This document shows, in pieces, positions 50,089-61,500 of a DNA stretch of 64,000 nucleotides (positions are counted from its first letter, which is position 1; each line of letters starts with the position of its first letter). The position numbers and the translations under genes are program-made. The DNA comes from Heterotrichella gracilis. Lineage: Eukaryota; Sar; Xanthophyceae; Tribonematales; Xanthonemataceae. Location: assembly GCA_032358255.1 (NCBI GenBank), contig JAULBX010027495.1, positions 152,349-216,348 on the forward strand, in the 5' to 3' direction. The notes beneath the pieces are model-generated. The model did not search any database, had not been told where the DNA came from, and saw only the letters and a list, made by a program, of their open reading frames with translations.

Positions 50089-50995
50089 TGGGGAGGACGG
50101 CATGAGGTGACAGCTGCTTCCCTCTTCCTGGGTGTGGACTCCACTGGGTGCCAGTAGCTTCACATGCTCATGCTGCCCACTCCATGTACTATGGATCATA
50201 AGAACCACGAGGCTATTCACGCCCTATTCATTGCAAAAAAATTGGCAATGGCCTAGGTTGCTTTTCTGGTACTGGAGCTGCCGCCGACATGCTGCATGTG
50301 GCCGAAAGGTTGTTGTCGTCGTGTGAAGTAGTAGAGGCTAGCTTCGTACTGCACGGTGGACGAAGGGGTTATTTTTGGACCCGCTCGAATGGCCCAATGG
50401 TGGCCCTCCAATCTGCGGGGTCCTGTTTTGGGTAGCAGCTGGTGGTGTGCAAGACCAGTGCACTCCTGTCTGCCACGGTCAAAGATCGTCCGATCCGGGA
50501 TGATCCCAACCTGCCCTAGGGTCACCAGTAGGGTTTTCCCGACCACTCGGCTCAGCTCAGCTCAAGTAGGCCTCAAGGCCTATCCCTGACCAGCCGTTCT
50601 GGCTGGTGTGGTGCCCTGGTGCGAGCCAGTGGCCCCCCAACTACGCCTCTGTGCGTTCCCTTTCTTTCCTTCTCTCACCTCAGAGCTCAGCTCAGCTCGT
50701 GAGCTGTACTTTGTACACAAAAGCGTGAAGCCTGCCGCGACGATTGTCAGTTCTGGGTCGAGCAAAATGCATCACAACTTGCACCCTCGCTCTGGTAGGG
50801 ACAAGCGCTGGTGTGTGGGTGCCATGCTGATGTGCTACACTGACGTTGTGGGTTCTGACGTGGGCTTTGCCTAAACACCGAGCTAGCCCTTGCCACGGAC
50901 ACCTCAGAACGGCACTACAAGCAGCAGCAACGCAATTAACCCCTTCAAACTCCCCTGATCGGACCCAAGTCGCCTCCAGTCAACGTTAGGACAAG
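50089..50995. other. Spacer with dispersed repeat copy B
   Basis: 3' flank of the unrecognised gene and 5' flank of the ankyrin gene. It holds the repeat at 50581-50680. No gene is seen. Confidence 0.5.
50581..50680 (+). repeat. Dispersed repeat, copy B, with flanking direct repeats
   Basis: CAGCCGTTCTGGCTGGTGTG, then GTGCCCTGGTGCGAGCCAGT, GGCCCCCCAACTACGCCTCT and a pyrimidine tail. GCTCAGCTCAGCTC occurs both before (about 50550-50564) and after (about 50687-50700), which could be a target-site duplication. It shares a longer 5' part with copy C at 54420. Confidence 0.65.
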
Positions 50996-53883
50996 ATGCG
51001 TGGTGACGAGCTGCTGGGCGCTGCTGGGCAGGTGATTGGGAAGCAGTGAAGGGCTACGTGCTTCAGGGAGGGGATATCAACTATGCAGACTTGGCGGGCA
51101 ACAGTGCCTTGCACCACCTGGTGTCGGACCCCACGCTTGGCACGCGGGACAACGTCCGCCTGTTGCTCTCTCTGGGGGCCCAAGTCAACCGCAGCAACCA
51201 TGATGGGCGCACGCCACTGAACCTGGCTTGCGAGGTCAATGATGGGTACACAGTGGCTGTGGAAGAGCTCCTAGAGAGTGGGGCAGACATGGCTGTGCAC
51301 CCAAAGAGGGGCTTCAGCTGCCTGCACCACGCAGTGTATAAGGTGCGGGGCTGCTGCTTGGCACACACACAATCCCCCTTGTAGGGCCGCTGGTCCAGCT
51401 CCCCTTGCACTCTTGCTGCAGTCATCCCTTTCACCCGCAGCCCTTTGTTCTACCCACGTGCTCACACACTACTCAGCCACTACCTGTGTCCACTTTTCCA
51501 CCTGCTGACCCACCAAATAGTGACAGTGTACGCACTAGGGTTTTGACACAAACACCCTTAGGAGGGGTTTGCCCCTTCCAACCAGCGCCTACCAAAACCC
51601 TTGGAAAGGGTTTGCTCCCCACCTGGGCTATCCAGCAGTTAAACCTTGTAATCTTGTTGCCCTGCAGTCTGATGTACCCAAGGTGCGGGTCCTGCTGCTT
51701 CGGGGTGCGGATCCCAGCTGGACGAACGACGACGGCAGCACTGTGCTCCACACCGCTGCCTGGCCCCACCGCTACAGCCAGGTAAGGACTCTGTGTGGAC
51801 TGCTCACTCCCTCTCTGCCTGTCTGTCTGCTCTGATCTCGTTGTTTCCACCTCCTCCATCTGCACTCTTTTTTCCAAAGGTATAGAGCTAGGCCCCAAAG
51901 GAGAAAACACAGTGTAATAATTTTCACCATTATTCTACACTACACTAGTAATACTTGATTGCACAGAATACAGTATTCTTACTGTGTATAATATTTTTCC
52001 TCAGGCCAACGAGGAGACACTGGAGGTACTGCTGGCGCAGCCACAGGCGCAGGCCTGCTGCCAAGTGGCGGACAGGTTTGGGGCCATGCCGCTGCACCTG
52101 GCCTGCCTGTCGGGCCACGATGAGCTTGTGAGGAGGTTCCTGGAGGCCAATTTGCAGGTGAGGGGAGCAGGAAGCAGTCCCTTGCATTCAATGGTGATTT
52201 CCTTACTTTAAATGGTGATTCCCTTGCATTGAATGGTGTTTTCCTTGCATCCCTGCAGGGGGCGGTCCGTGACGTGCACGCAGCGGCAGTGGGCAGTGGA
52301 GTGTCTGCACCCCCCGCACGCACCGGCAATGCGCTGCTCCAACGGGACGCACATGGTGACTGCGCGCTGCACTACGCGTGCGCCACCCAGGCCTGCAAGG
52401 CCAGGCACGAGAAGGGTGGCGGCCAGGTGAGGGACGCTGGGTTAGGATTTAGGGTTTAGGGTTATGAGCGCTCCTCGGGCAACCTGTAGATTCGTATTAG
52501 TAAACAGTAGATTGAAATAAAAAAATATGTGTTATACAGATGATAATGGAATGAAATTATGCGAGGTAGGTGCGTGGCGACCACATGCCCAGCTGGCACC
52601 ATGGCACACCCTCCATCTTCACCCTCAATGTGTGGCTTTTTCTGGTGAATTGAAGGCGTGCTGCATCGCTCTGGCCGCACGCCACGGCAGGTGTGCGCTC
52701 GTTGTCTGCACCATCCTTGCGTTGACGAATGTAATGGGAAGTAACGAAATGGGAACTATATGTGAGAATTGTATGACCCATAGTGATTACCGACGGGACA
52801 ATTTCTCGTTGTTGGGAGCCTGTTGCAATGGTTACTTACTACGGTATGGATCATATACTTCCCACATATAGTCTCCATTTCGTTACTCCTGTGACAACGT
52901 ATAACCGTTGACCACTGCGCCTGGCTGCCACATGGCACCACAGCGGTGTTGGGCCACATCAGTCGCAGCTGGCCCACACATGTGAGAAGCACATCACCAG
53001 TGGCATGGTAAGGCAGTGCCAGCCAATTTAAACGGGCTGTAGGCAATTGTTCTGAAGCGAACACATACCGCGGAACAGAAAATGAGCGGAACATAACATC
53101 TGCCCCCATCTTCTCCGCAAAGCTACACTCACACACCCACCCACCCACCCATCCCCCGACGCAGACCTGCCACGCCGCCGCCTACCGCTCCTTTACCCTG
53201 GTGCTGGATCACCTCCAGGGGGTGGGTGTTATCCAGGTGAACGGGAAGGGGGAGACGACGCTGCATGTGGCTGCGTCTGGGGGCCACCTGGCGATGGTCC
53301 GGGAGCTGCTGAACCGCGGGGCGAACGCTAGGTGGGTGGTGGTGGGTGGTGGGTGGGGTGGGGCTGGGGCTGTGCGAAGGTAGTACAAACTGCACATTTC
53401 CCTCATGGAAATTAATGATCAGTCCTTGATCATTACTTTGATCATTAGTTTCATCCTTGGTGCTGATTGTTTTTGTTATAAACATTTATTTTGCAACAGT
53501 TGTGTATTTGTTTTTATAACTTTGCACTTGGGGTGCTCCTTTTCCACTGCCCAGATACAAGGCCTGTGTGGGTCAAGCTGCAATCCACCTTGCCACTTTG
53601 TTCTGTTGGTCTGGCTTTATAGATGTGCCCCGCAGCGTTAGTCGCGGGGCACCCACTAGTAGTTGCATTATTTTGCAGCACAATTGCATCCGCCCAGCAT
53701 CGCCCGGGTGCATGCAGGCAAAATGAAAAAGGAAAAGAAAAGAAATGCCAAAGGCGGCATAGCAATGCATCATTGGTGCGCAGGGCGTGGACACGAGCTG
53801 GCCAGACTGCAGCTGGGCTGGCAAGGCAGGAGAACCACATCCCTGTGGCGGTGTTCCTCGACCACTACATTCACGCCAATTGA
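50996..53883 (+). CDS. Ankyrin-repeat protein, start disrupted by a one-base frameshift
   Basis: Exons about 50996-51342, 51668-51781, 52005-52157, 52259-52426, 53165-53331 and 53784-53883. From 51028 on, the frame reads AGDWEAVKGYVLQGGDINYA and continues through at least five ankyrin units (NSALHHLV, DGRTPLNLACE, GFSCLHHAV, GSTVLHTAAW, AMPLHLACLSGH, CALHYACATQ, ETTLHVAASGGH, GQTAAGLARQENH). The only suitable ATG, at 50996 (MRGDELLGAA), is one base out of frame with this. One missing base near 51026 separates them, so either the assembly has an error or this allele is broken. It is probably a soluble protein-binding adaptor with no membrane segment or extra domain. Another ankyrin-like piece (RYKACVGQAAIHLA, 53557-53600) lies in the last intron and may be a skipped or dead exon. 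Confidence 0.75.
52740..52887. mobile_element. MITE-like inverted repeat in ankyrin-gene intron
   Basis: 148 bp with imperfect inverted arms of about 55 bases. The left arm begins AGTAACGAAATGGGAACTAT and the right arm ends ATAGTCTCCATTTCGTTACT, its near reverse complement. The loop is about 35 bases (52795-52830). There is no coding capacity and no clear target-site duplication. The size and terminal inverted repeats fit a non-autonomous DNA transposon remnant. Confidence 0.7.
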
Positions 53884-55118
53884 CCACCAATGCGCACCCA
53901 CTTGCCGCCCCGCTGCCACCTCCTCTCAAAGACATGGGTATTACAGCGATCATTCATTGCCCTATGCTTGGTTAGGGATGTGTGTTGTTGAATACTTTCA
54001 TTGGTACGTTTTTTGTTTTTTCCCTGCTTTTTCTACACCAAGTAGGTTGTGATGTGTACCCCTGATGGCAGATCAGAGCTTGTCTTGACAGCATGCTCCA
54101 ATTTATACGTGCTGAACCCCTACCCCCGCTAGCATGACCCCTATTGCTCATGTAACATTGCTCATTGAACTTCTCCCACCCACGCCCAGCCCCACCTCCA
54201 CCCCGCACGCACCGAGTACCGATCGTAGCCCCAGTTCCCTTTTTCCACTCCGTGATTATTGCTGTGGGCTTGACATGACGAAATTATTCTTGAGGCTATG
54301 CCTTGTAATCCATTCTTTTTCATCCCCAGCCAGGTGGAAAACAAGTTGATATCCTTGTAAAAGGATAAATTCAAATTTGCATGCCATGCATGCTGGCATA
54401 ACGAGCATAATGGTTGGCTAAGGCTTAACCACCGGCCGTTCTGGCTGGCTGTGGTGCCCTGGTGCAAGCCAGTGGCCCCCTAATTGCACCTTTCTTTCTG
54501 TTGTACCCGTGGGCGTTGCCTTTCTCGCTTTGCCTTTTTTGCCACCCTTCCCGCCAAAGTCAGCTCTACTCAACAGCGCATTGGTTGAACAAGTTAAAGC
54601 TGCGCCCAAAACATCTGATATCGATTGTCGGCTATACATCTGAGAGTTGCCCTTGCTATCTTCTATCGACAAACCCATCCAAGTCACTTGCAAGGCAACT
54701 TCCCAAACAGGTAGGCACGTAGTGCACACGCATAGCCACCCGCGAGGCCTCCAGCGCATTGCACAAGTGGCTCCACCCACACCCACCTAGGCGCACACAA
54801 TCTACCCAACCCATCTGCCAAGATATATGTGTGTGCTTTTGTGTCAAACAAGGTGTTCAAGCCCGTTTGGCGAGTCTGTATCCGGTTGGCACCCAGGTCG
54901 AGCTGGAGCGGGATGCCTGCGCAGTCTGGCCACACAGCATCTGCACGGTTGCATAAAGTCCTAGCTAGCGTTTCCCTTCGTCACACATTGTTATATTCAA
55001 CCATACCAAGTATCCAGGTGGTGTGCACACCGTTGCACAGCAGTGCGGCAGCAGGAGAATCACGGCGCGTTGCCCCACTCCCCCTCACACTTTTCACCCT
55101 CCTCCCCCTGCAGTCACC
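53884..55118. other. Spacer with dispersed repeat copy C
   Basis: 3' flank of the ankyrin gene (TGTAA at 54302 and 54354) and 5' flank of the carbonic anhydrase gene. An acceptor-like CCCCCTGCAG ends five bases before the carbonic anhydrase ATG, suggesting a 5' UTR intron. No gene is seen. Confidence 0.5.
54420..54545 (+). repeat. Dispersed repeat, copy C
   Basis: GGCCGTTCTGGCTGGCTGTG, then GTGCCCTGGTGCAAGCCAGT, GGCCCCCTAATTGCACC and a T/C-rich tail. Nearly the same as copy B over about 60 bases. Confidence 0.7.
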
Positions 55119-56213
55119 ATGGCGCCACTCAACACTGCTGTCTACGACGAGTTCGTGGCCGCCAACCAGGAATTCGTGAGCTCCTTCGACAAGGGGGATA
55201 AGCCCCTGCCCCCCGCCCGCAAGGCCCTGGTTATTGCCTGCATGGACGCACGGTGGGTGGAGGGTTTTCGTTAGGGTTTCCCTGGGTTTCAAACTTCCAG
55301 GGATTCATGCTTTTTCTCGTCAGCTGCTGCAGCTCTCAAATATAAGACATACTCTAATTTCTAGCCTCTTGCATCCACTCCACTGCCCACACAACTCCAC
55401 ACCACACATGGACACCACCCACACCACCCATACCACCCACCACCCACCATCCACACCACCCCTCTCCACAGGCTCCACCCCGAAAAGGCCCTCGGCATCG
55501 AGATCGGCGACGCCCACGTGGTGCGCAATGCGGGTGGTCGCGCCGCCGACGCGCTTCGCTCTGTGATCATCAGCCAGCGCCTGCTTGGCACTAAGGAGGT
55601 GCATATCATCCACCACACCGACTGCGGCATGCTCACATTTAGCAACGACCACATCCATGGGGTGGTGAGGGAGGATACGGGGGCGGATGTGACTGGTGAG
55701 CGGTGGGGGTGAGGGAGATGGGTGGGTGTGGGGGGAGGGGCGGGGGAAGGGTGGGTGTGAGGAAGGGTTGAGCGATCCGGCATGCGCAGGGGCAGAATAG
55801 GGGAGCGCGTGCATTACCTGCTGCAAGATAATCAATCATGCCTCTTTGGTACCTGTTGTTTGACATGCGTCTGAGGCGCCCGCTGCGGTTTGCATTTCAG
55901 CTGACGACCAATTAAGCTCCCAATTTTATTGTGTTTCCCATCCATGGATGGCACTCAAGGGGTCTACAATGCAACCAGTTGTTCCCAAGTGCAGCCATTT
56001 TCCTATAGGTTCCATTGTACACCCCATGGTCATGCCCCCCTCCCCTCCCCTGGCGCAGACATTGACTTCCTCCCCTTCCCCGACCTTGACCAGAGCGTGA
56101 AGGACGACGTGCAGCTGGTGCGCGCACACCCCGCGGTGCCTGCCGACATCCCCGTGTTTGGGTTTGTGTACGACGTGAAAACTGGCAAGCTGGAGGAGGT
56201 GGCGCGCGCGTGA
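55119..56213 (+). CDS. Beta-class carbonic anhydrase
   Basis: Exons 55119-55252, 55472-55695 and 56059-56213 give 170 residues. Zinc ligands Cys41, His93 and Cys96 (IACMDAR and HHTDCGM) are present, with the Asp43-Arg45 pair of the active site and VVRNAGGRA. The length (170) and [22 protein letters not shown] place it with the short bacterial-type beta enzymes, not the longer plant plastid ones. It interconverts CO2 and bicarbonate. No targeting peptide is visible, so it is probably cytosolic, but a 5' UTR intron could hide a longer first exon (an in-frame ATG lies at 55023). TGTAA occurs at 56299. Confidence 0.92.
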
Positions 56214-57998
56214 GCTACTGACTTACAAGTCTTCATTTGGACTAATATTCATACTGGACTGGCATTCTTAAGGTCCTCCTGCTGCTAGCATTATAAGGTG
56301 TAAATGTGTATATGCTTTTTTGTTATTTATACCCCAAGGTTTGCGCGAGCTAAGGGCTTGGTGCAGGATGACGATGCAGGCATCCAGTGCACGTTGGTTG
56401 GCAATGTAGGCAGCATGCTATCGCACCCAGTGCTCAAGCATTCGATGATCCAATCTGTGGTTTACAAATTGCTGTCATGATGCTGCAGCAGCCCGTCATG
56501 ACATGATCAACCACGTTGTGACTTCGGCCTTTTATATAATTTATATTTCACGAGTCTTGCAATATATATTTGTGATGCATCAAATGACATGACCAGCCAC
56601 TGCAGCCATGGCGTGCCCCATTAAAAACCACACTTGTTGAACTTTGAGAATATCATGAGTCATCAGATGGGAACGGCACCATTGTATACATCTATAGACT
56701 GTGGTTTGCAGCATCAGATTCTGCACCAGATGGCCAGCAACTGTCAATGGACCTGAATGGACCTCCATTATGTTTTTATTTATGTGTCAATATTTGCTGA
56801 CGGCTAGGAATGCCTTTTGCTGTAGCAGGAGGCAGCTGTAAACTGTTGTGATTGCAGTGTAGGCGACCCCCAATGCTGTGCTGTATCGATAATACGCTCA
56901 GATACGATGATAATGAATTGGCCAACCGTTCAAAGTTTGAAAAACGTTTTAATTTTTTTTTTGTCTTGGGTCACAATAATTATTCTAAGAATTCCCTGAC
57001 ACAAAGTCAACAACCATGCTTGGTAACCTTGAGCTTGCCATGCAATCGGCAGCCCAGTGGCTTGCGCTCTCCCTCATTGGCTACCTGCCAATTTTACATT
57101 CCCCAAAGATCATGATAGATGTTTGAATCTTTACAACATGCGTGTAACAGTTTAGCCCAGGGGTTCGCCAGGGACACACAGCCAAAGCTTGCGCAAGCGT
57201 GGAGCCCCTAATGGTACCACACCCGGTCCTGTCAGCATGCAACTTGCAAAAAAGCCTGATCAACATCGGTCAAATGCCCTACCAGGGGAGGTGCATTGCT
57301 GTCACAACGCAAGGCTGGAGAAAGTGCCCGCTGGAAGCAGGGAAACGGAGTAAAATGCAATTTGCGGCCAGCGGCACACAGGCAAAAAATGGTGGCCCCT
57401 GATGGGCATACACACCCAAAGCAAGGGGGGCCACGCTCACAACAGGCACCACCCAAAGTGGACAAAAGCAAAGCATAAATCATGGACAACAGTAGACCAT
57501 ACACTGCCTGTGGTCATGAACAACCTGGTAGACCGTACGCTGCTAGCGCGCTGCGTGTTGTGCGGCTACCATAGCTGGCATGCGACTGAAGCAGGGCAGG
57601 GCATGCGACACCGTGGGTGGCCATGGCCATAACATGGTCTGAACGTCGGAATGCTGGCTGAAACCCTAAACCGTAACCCCATGACACCTGTATCTAGATC
57701 TGAAGCAGGAACGTCTTTAATTCCGTCAAAAAACGTTATGTATCACGTGAACTTATATGCAGGCGATACATTGAAAGCCCTCCCAATTGATTCATGTGCG
57801 CTACCTAGGCATGATGGTGTGAATTCGTTTCAATTTGAAGCCCTAAGATTGGGATCCTGTGAGCTACTAGGCATGATGACGGGCCGCCAATGTATACTTG
57901 AAACTTGCCTGGCCCAATCTGCATCAGACGCCCCACCTGGCTAGCAACCCACCTAGGGGATCGTGCCCCTGCAAGGAGTGGTGCAACACTGCTTTAAA
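56214..57998. other. Convergent spacer, no gene seen
   Basis: 1.8 kb between carbonic anhydrase and the VTT protein. It is AT-richer near 56500-56560 and 56940-57010, with a T-run at 56951. Short open frames lack recognisable content. The TGTAA at 56299-56303 probably ends the carbonic anhydrase transcript. Confidence 0.5.
56299..56303 (+). terminator. TGTAA poly(A) signal of carbonic anhydrase gene
   Basis: TGTAA 86 bases after the stop codon. Confidence 0.5.
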
Positions 57999-60133
57999 TC
58001 ACACCTCGCTCCCCTCCGGCGATCGGGGGGTGCCCGCCAGCGCCTCCACATCGGTGCCCCGCTGCATGGGCGACTGCTCAACCACCCCTCCCGACCGATT
58101 GCTCACGTTCCCCTGGCTCAGCGCACCCCCCCCAAGCAGCGACATGCGCTCCCCCGCATCCGCGCCCCCCCCATTCCCCCCGATCCCATTACCCCCCCCT
58201 GCCAGGGGGTCGAAATCGTCCAGCACCTCCTGATCGGCGATGGCCTCCCGGATGTATTTTCGGGAAATGACTGTCGTGTACATGACCACCACCAGCAGCA
58301 GCACTGCTGACACGGCCACCATGAGGGTGGAGGTGGCCTGGCCGCGGGAGGGGGCGTGGAAGATGTCGGCAACCTGGGGGAGGGGTGGGAGTGGGGCCGG
58401 TGAGGTGGGAGGAGGTATCACCTTACATTTGCAATAAACAAAGGCCGTGGTGTACAGCAAAGGGGTTGTGCATAAAATGTATATTTGTGCATCCCCCCCA
58501 AAAATGGTATCCCCCTGCCATGCGCCCTCCTGTCCCACGCAAGCGCCGCCAGGTCCCCACCAACCGTCCCCACCGCCGCGCCCCCCCCGCACCCCCCCTT
58601 CTGCACACCGACCCCATTCACACTTAATCCTCACATTGTGCCGAGCGACCCACATACACCCTGCCACGGCGCAGCGATGTGCACAACTGGGAACCCTTGC
58701 CACATCCACCCCTAGACCCCTAACCCCACCCCTCGAATCGCACCCTTTGGGTGCCCTGGACCCACCTTTCTAACCCACCTTTTGCGCCAGCGAGCCCACG
58801 TACACAAACATGGCCAGCCAGGGCAGCACCGACAGGCAGGAGGCCCACGTGTAGGACAGCAGCGGCACCGCGGTCAGCGACAGCAGGTAGTTGAGCACGT
58901 TCCAGGGCACCAGGGGCGACAGGCGCAGCAGCAGGATGAGCTTCCAGCCCTCGCGCTCCAGCGCCTTGTCCACCGCCGCCCAGTGCGGGAAGCGGCGCTG
59001 CGTGATGTGGACCATGATGTCGCGCAGCAGGTACCTGGGGGCAGTTGAGGGTCATGATTGGATGGCTATTTAGATGGAAATTTGGGTGCAGGATTTGGTG
59101 CATTTCCTCGTGCAGGCCCTAATGTCCATGCCAAAACCCTGCCCCATCCCCAAAAATCCTGCCCCATCACAACAAACTACCCAGGATGCCGCGCAGCAGA
59201 TACATGGGGCCACTTAGCATTCATGGTTGGATGACTCCTTGGGTGCAAAGCCGGGTGCAAGATCTGGTGGATTTCCTCGTGCAGGCCCTGATATCCACTC
59301 CAAACCCTATCCTGTCCCTCAAAAGCCCTGCCATCCTATCCCCAACTCTGACCCCACCCCCGTACCTCCCCATGACAAACGCCAGCGTCTGGCCCACAGT
59401 GGTTGCTACCCAGGTGATGAGCAAGCCCTTCACAATGCCAAACAGCGCCCCCGCAGCCATGGACATCACCGATGCCGGAAACGCCAGGATCACGCCCACC
59501 ACGTACAGCCCTGCAAATGCGGCGGCACCCTGCACGCAACAGGAGTGGGGTTGAGGGTGGGAGTGGGGATGAGGGGGTGTCAGTGGCTGCATATGGTGCC
59601 TCAAGAGTGTGATTTCCAGGTGACAAGGAGGTCAGGGTGTATGGTCGGAAGAAGTGTGTGTGTTGCGCAAAGGTGTGTGCAAGAAAACCACTCATATATA
59701 GCTGGCTGTAAGTGGCGAAGATCCAATATAACGAAAGGCTACTGCTACAGCCCCCAGCCCCCGTTTGAAATGCACTGCTGCTGGTGAGTACCCACAGCCA
59801 CAGCCAGAGCCAGAGCCACAACTGCAGCCGCATGCCAAAATAAGCCTGTACTGCTGGGTTGCAACCACCCATCCCCACCCCCGCAGCCAGCACCACAGCC
59901 CCCACCTGCACTTTATTCTCCTGCACCCACTCCAGCAGCCCCTCCACACGCGTGGCGTCCATGACCAGCGCCGCCAGCACCACCACCCCCAGCAGGCTGC
60001 CCGCCAGCACCAGCCGGGGCACCCCGCACACCGCCACCACCTCCTGGCCCTGGCGCGACATGGCGCGCACCGACTTGAGGGGGGTTTTGATGGAGAAGAG
60101 GGGGGAGGAGGGGCCCGAGTCCTGGTGGGACAT
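57999..60133 (-). CDS. VTT/SNARE-associated (TVP38/TMEM64-like) membrane protein
   Basis: Exons 60133-59906, 59529-59366, 59034-58779 and 58373-57999 give 340 residues. A hydrophilic N terminus (MSHQDSGPSS) leads into a membrane segment (LVLAGSLLGVVVLAALVMD). The VTT core follows: FAGLYVVGVILAFPASVMSM, AAGALFGIVKGLLITWVATT, LLLRLSPLVPWNVLNYLLSL and WASCLSVLPWLAMFVYVGSL. A last membrane segment (AVSAVLLLVVVMYTTVIS) precedes a Gly/Ser-rich soluble tail. FPxS-GALFG and RLSPLVPWNVLNYL are hallmark blocks of the family, whose members include TVP38 and TMEM41/VMP1-related lipid scramblases of the ER and Golgi. Its exact role here is unknown. Exon 3's acceptor region is duplicated upstream in the intron. 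Confidence 0.87.
59030..59335 (-). repeat. Duplicated VTT exon 3 acceptor region
   Basis: The block from GCGCAGCAGGTACCTGGGGG through GGATTTCCTCGTGCAGGCCC-like sequence (59021-59120) recurs at about 59193-59290 (GCGCAGCAGATACATGGGGC … GGATTTCCTCGTGCAGGCCC). Unit length is about 165 bp and includes the first exon codons and the intron. Confidence 0.85.
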
Positions 60134-61500
60134 GGTGGCTGGTGGGGTGGGTGGGGGGAGCGATAGCCCCTGGGTTAGGGGTGCGAGGGCATGGTGGTGG
60201 GAGGAGGGTGGGTGTGGTGGGTAGCGCGGTGGTGGGTGGCAACCCGCTGCGACTGTGTGGTGGTTAGCTAACCGCTGTGGGTTGATGGCTGTGTTTGTGC
60301 TGGTTGGTTTTGACCACTGCGTGAGTAGGTGTATAGCCACCTATTGCATGGAAATTCTGAGGGTTTGCTGGGCCGGGCTCAGGCTAGTGACCAACCGCTC
60401 TCCCTGTGGCTGTTGCTTGCGCCATGATGGCTGGTGGTTTGGGTTAAATACCCGCTGTCATTGCCTTGAAGGCAGCAGATGACCCTGCCCTGCTCCAAGC
60501 AGCCAATCCCCTCTGATACACCCCAAGGGAGGTGAGGGCGTCCCTGTGGGGCGTTACTGCACGGCACACAACCACAGTCAAAGGACCAAGTATGCCACCT
60601 CCACGCCCCTTGGAAGGTTGTGCGTTCTGCCACAGCAACTGCTGTTCACAGCTGCAAAGCTAGAGGCAAGAGTGGAGCAACTGGCTTGGGTAGAAGGTCA
60701 CAAACGAGAGTGCCGAGGTGTGGACACCTGGCAAGGGGCACCAATGGGGTGGCTAGTTGCTGAGGGCAACCTTGACAGTTGTGCTGCAGCCAATGCAACC
60801 CTCTGAAGATGTTTTACCATGTTAACTAACATGTCTAAAAACAAGGTCTCCAACCAGGCGTTGCTGCAGGTTTGCTGGTGGCGAATAAAAGTTTCCTAGA
60901 GGGTTCCTCCCTGCGTCATTTCAAGGGCACCTTCATCACAGCAAGACACGGCTGCGATGGGTCCATGAGGTGATGCAGACTTGCGTACCTTTTGATGCAA
61001 GGGGTTGTCCTCCTATGTTCGCAAGCTCGCGTGTTAGTAATCGAGCCACGATTTAGGTACAGCAGTACCCGCCAAATTTGCCCACAAGATGCTTGAGGAG
61101 TGAGGAGTGGGCCACGAGGAACTGAACCCAGAAATAGTTGATACTCACAAGCTCGGAGTAGCAAGCTATCGATTGTTTTCAACGTTGGCTGCTAAAGTGA
61201 TGCATTTTCTGTGGAGCAGTATGTTATTTGTAATTGAATCGGGGAGGCAGCTTTGGCATGCATCTGGTGCACTTCGATCGTTCTTTTGGTGCAGTTCGTT
61301 CTGTTCTTGTCGCAGAAACGTTTACCGAGCGACGTATAACCACCACGAAAACGTCTTTGCCAGCTGTGGGTTGGTTTGTCTGCACTATTGAAGAGAACAT
61401 GTGGCAGCAGCCCAATTGGAGCTCCCAGGCGCGAACTTGAAATCGAAGTTTCAAGCAGGGGATAGCAGAGAAGCAGGCGTGTGCGACAGCTGGGGCCAAG
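60134..61500. promoter_or_regulatory. Divergent spacer, VTT and CCT7 genes
   Basis: 1.4 kb head-to-head spacer with no gene recognised. GGCATGCATCTGG lies at about 61256. Promoter content is inferred from position only. Confidence 0.4.

Noticed and set aside
53557-53640. Ankyrin-like exon (RYKACVGQAAIHLA) before the last exon of the ankyrin gene
   Set aside because: Its acceptor phase fits, but no donor gives an in-frame link to the last exon, while direct splicing from 53331 to 53784 does.
54418-54786. 122-codon minus-strand frame
   Set aside because: Runs through dispersed repeat copy C and has no recognisable content.
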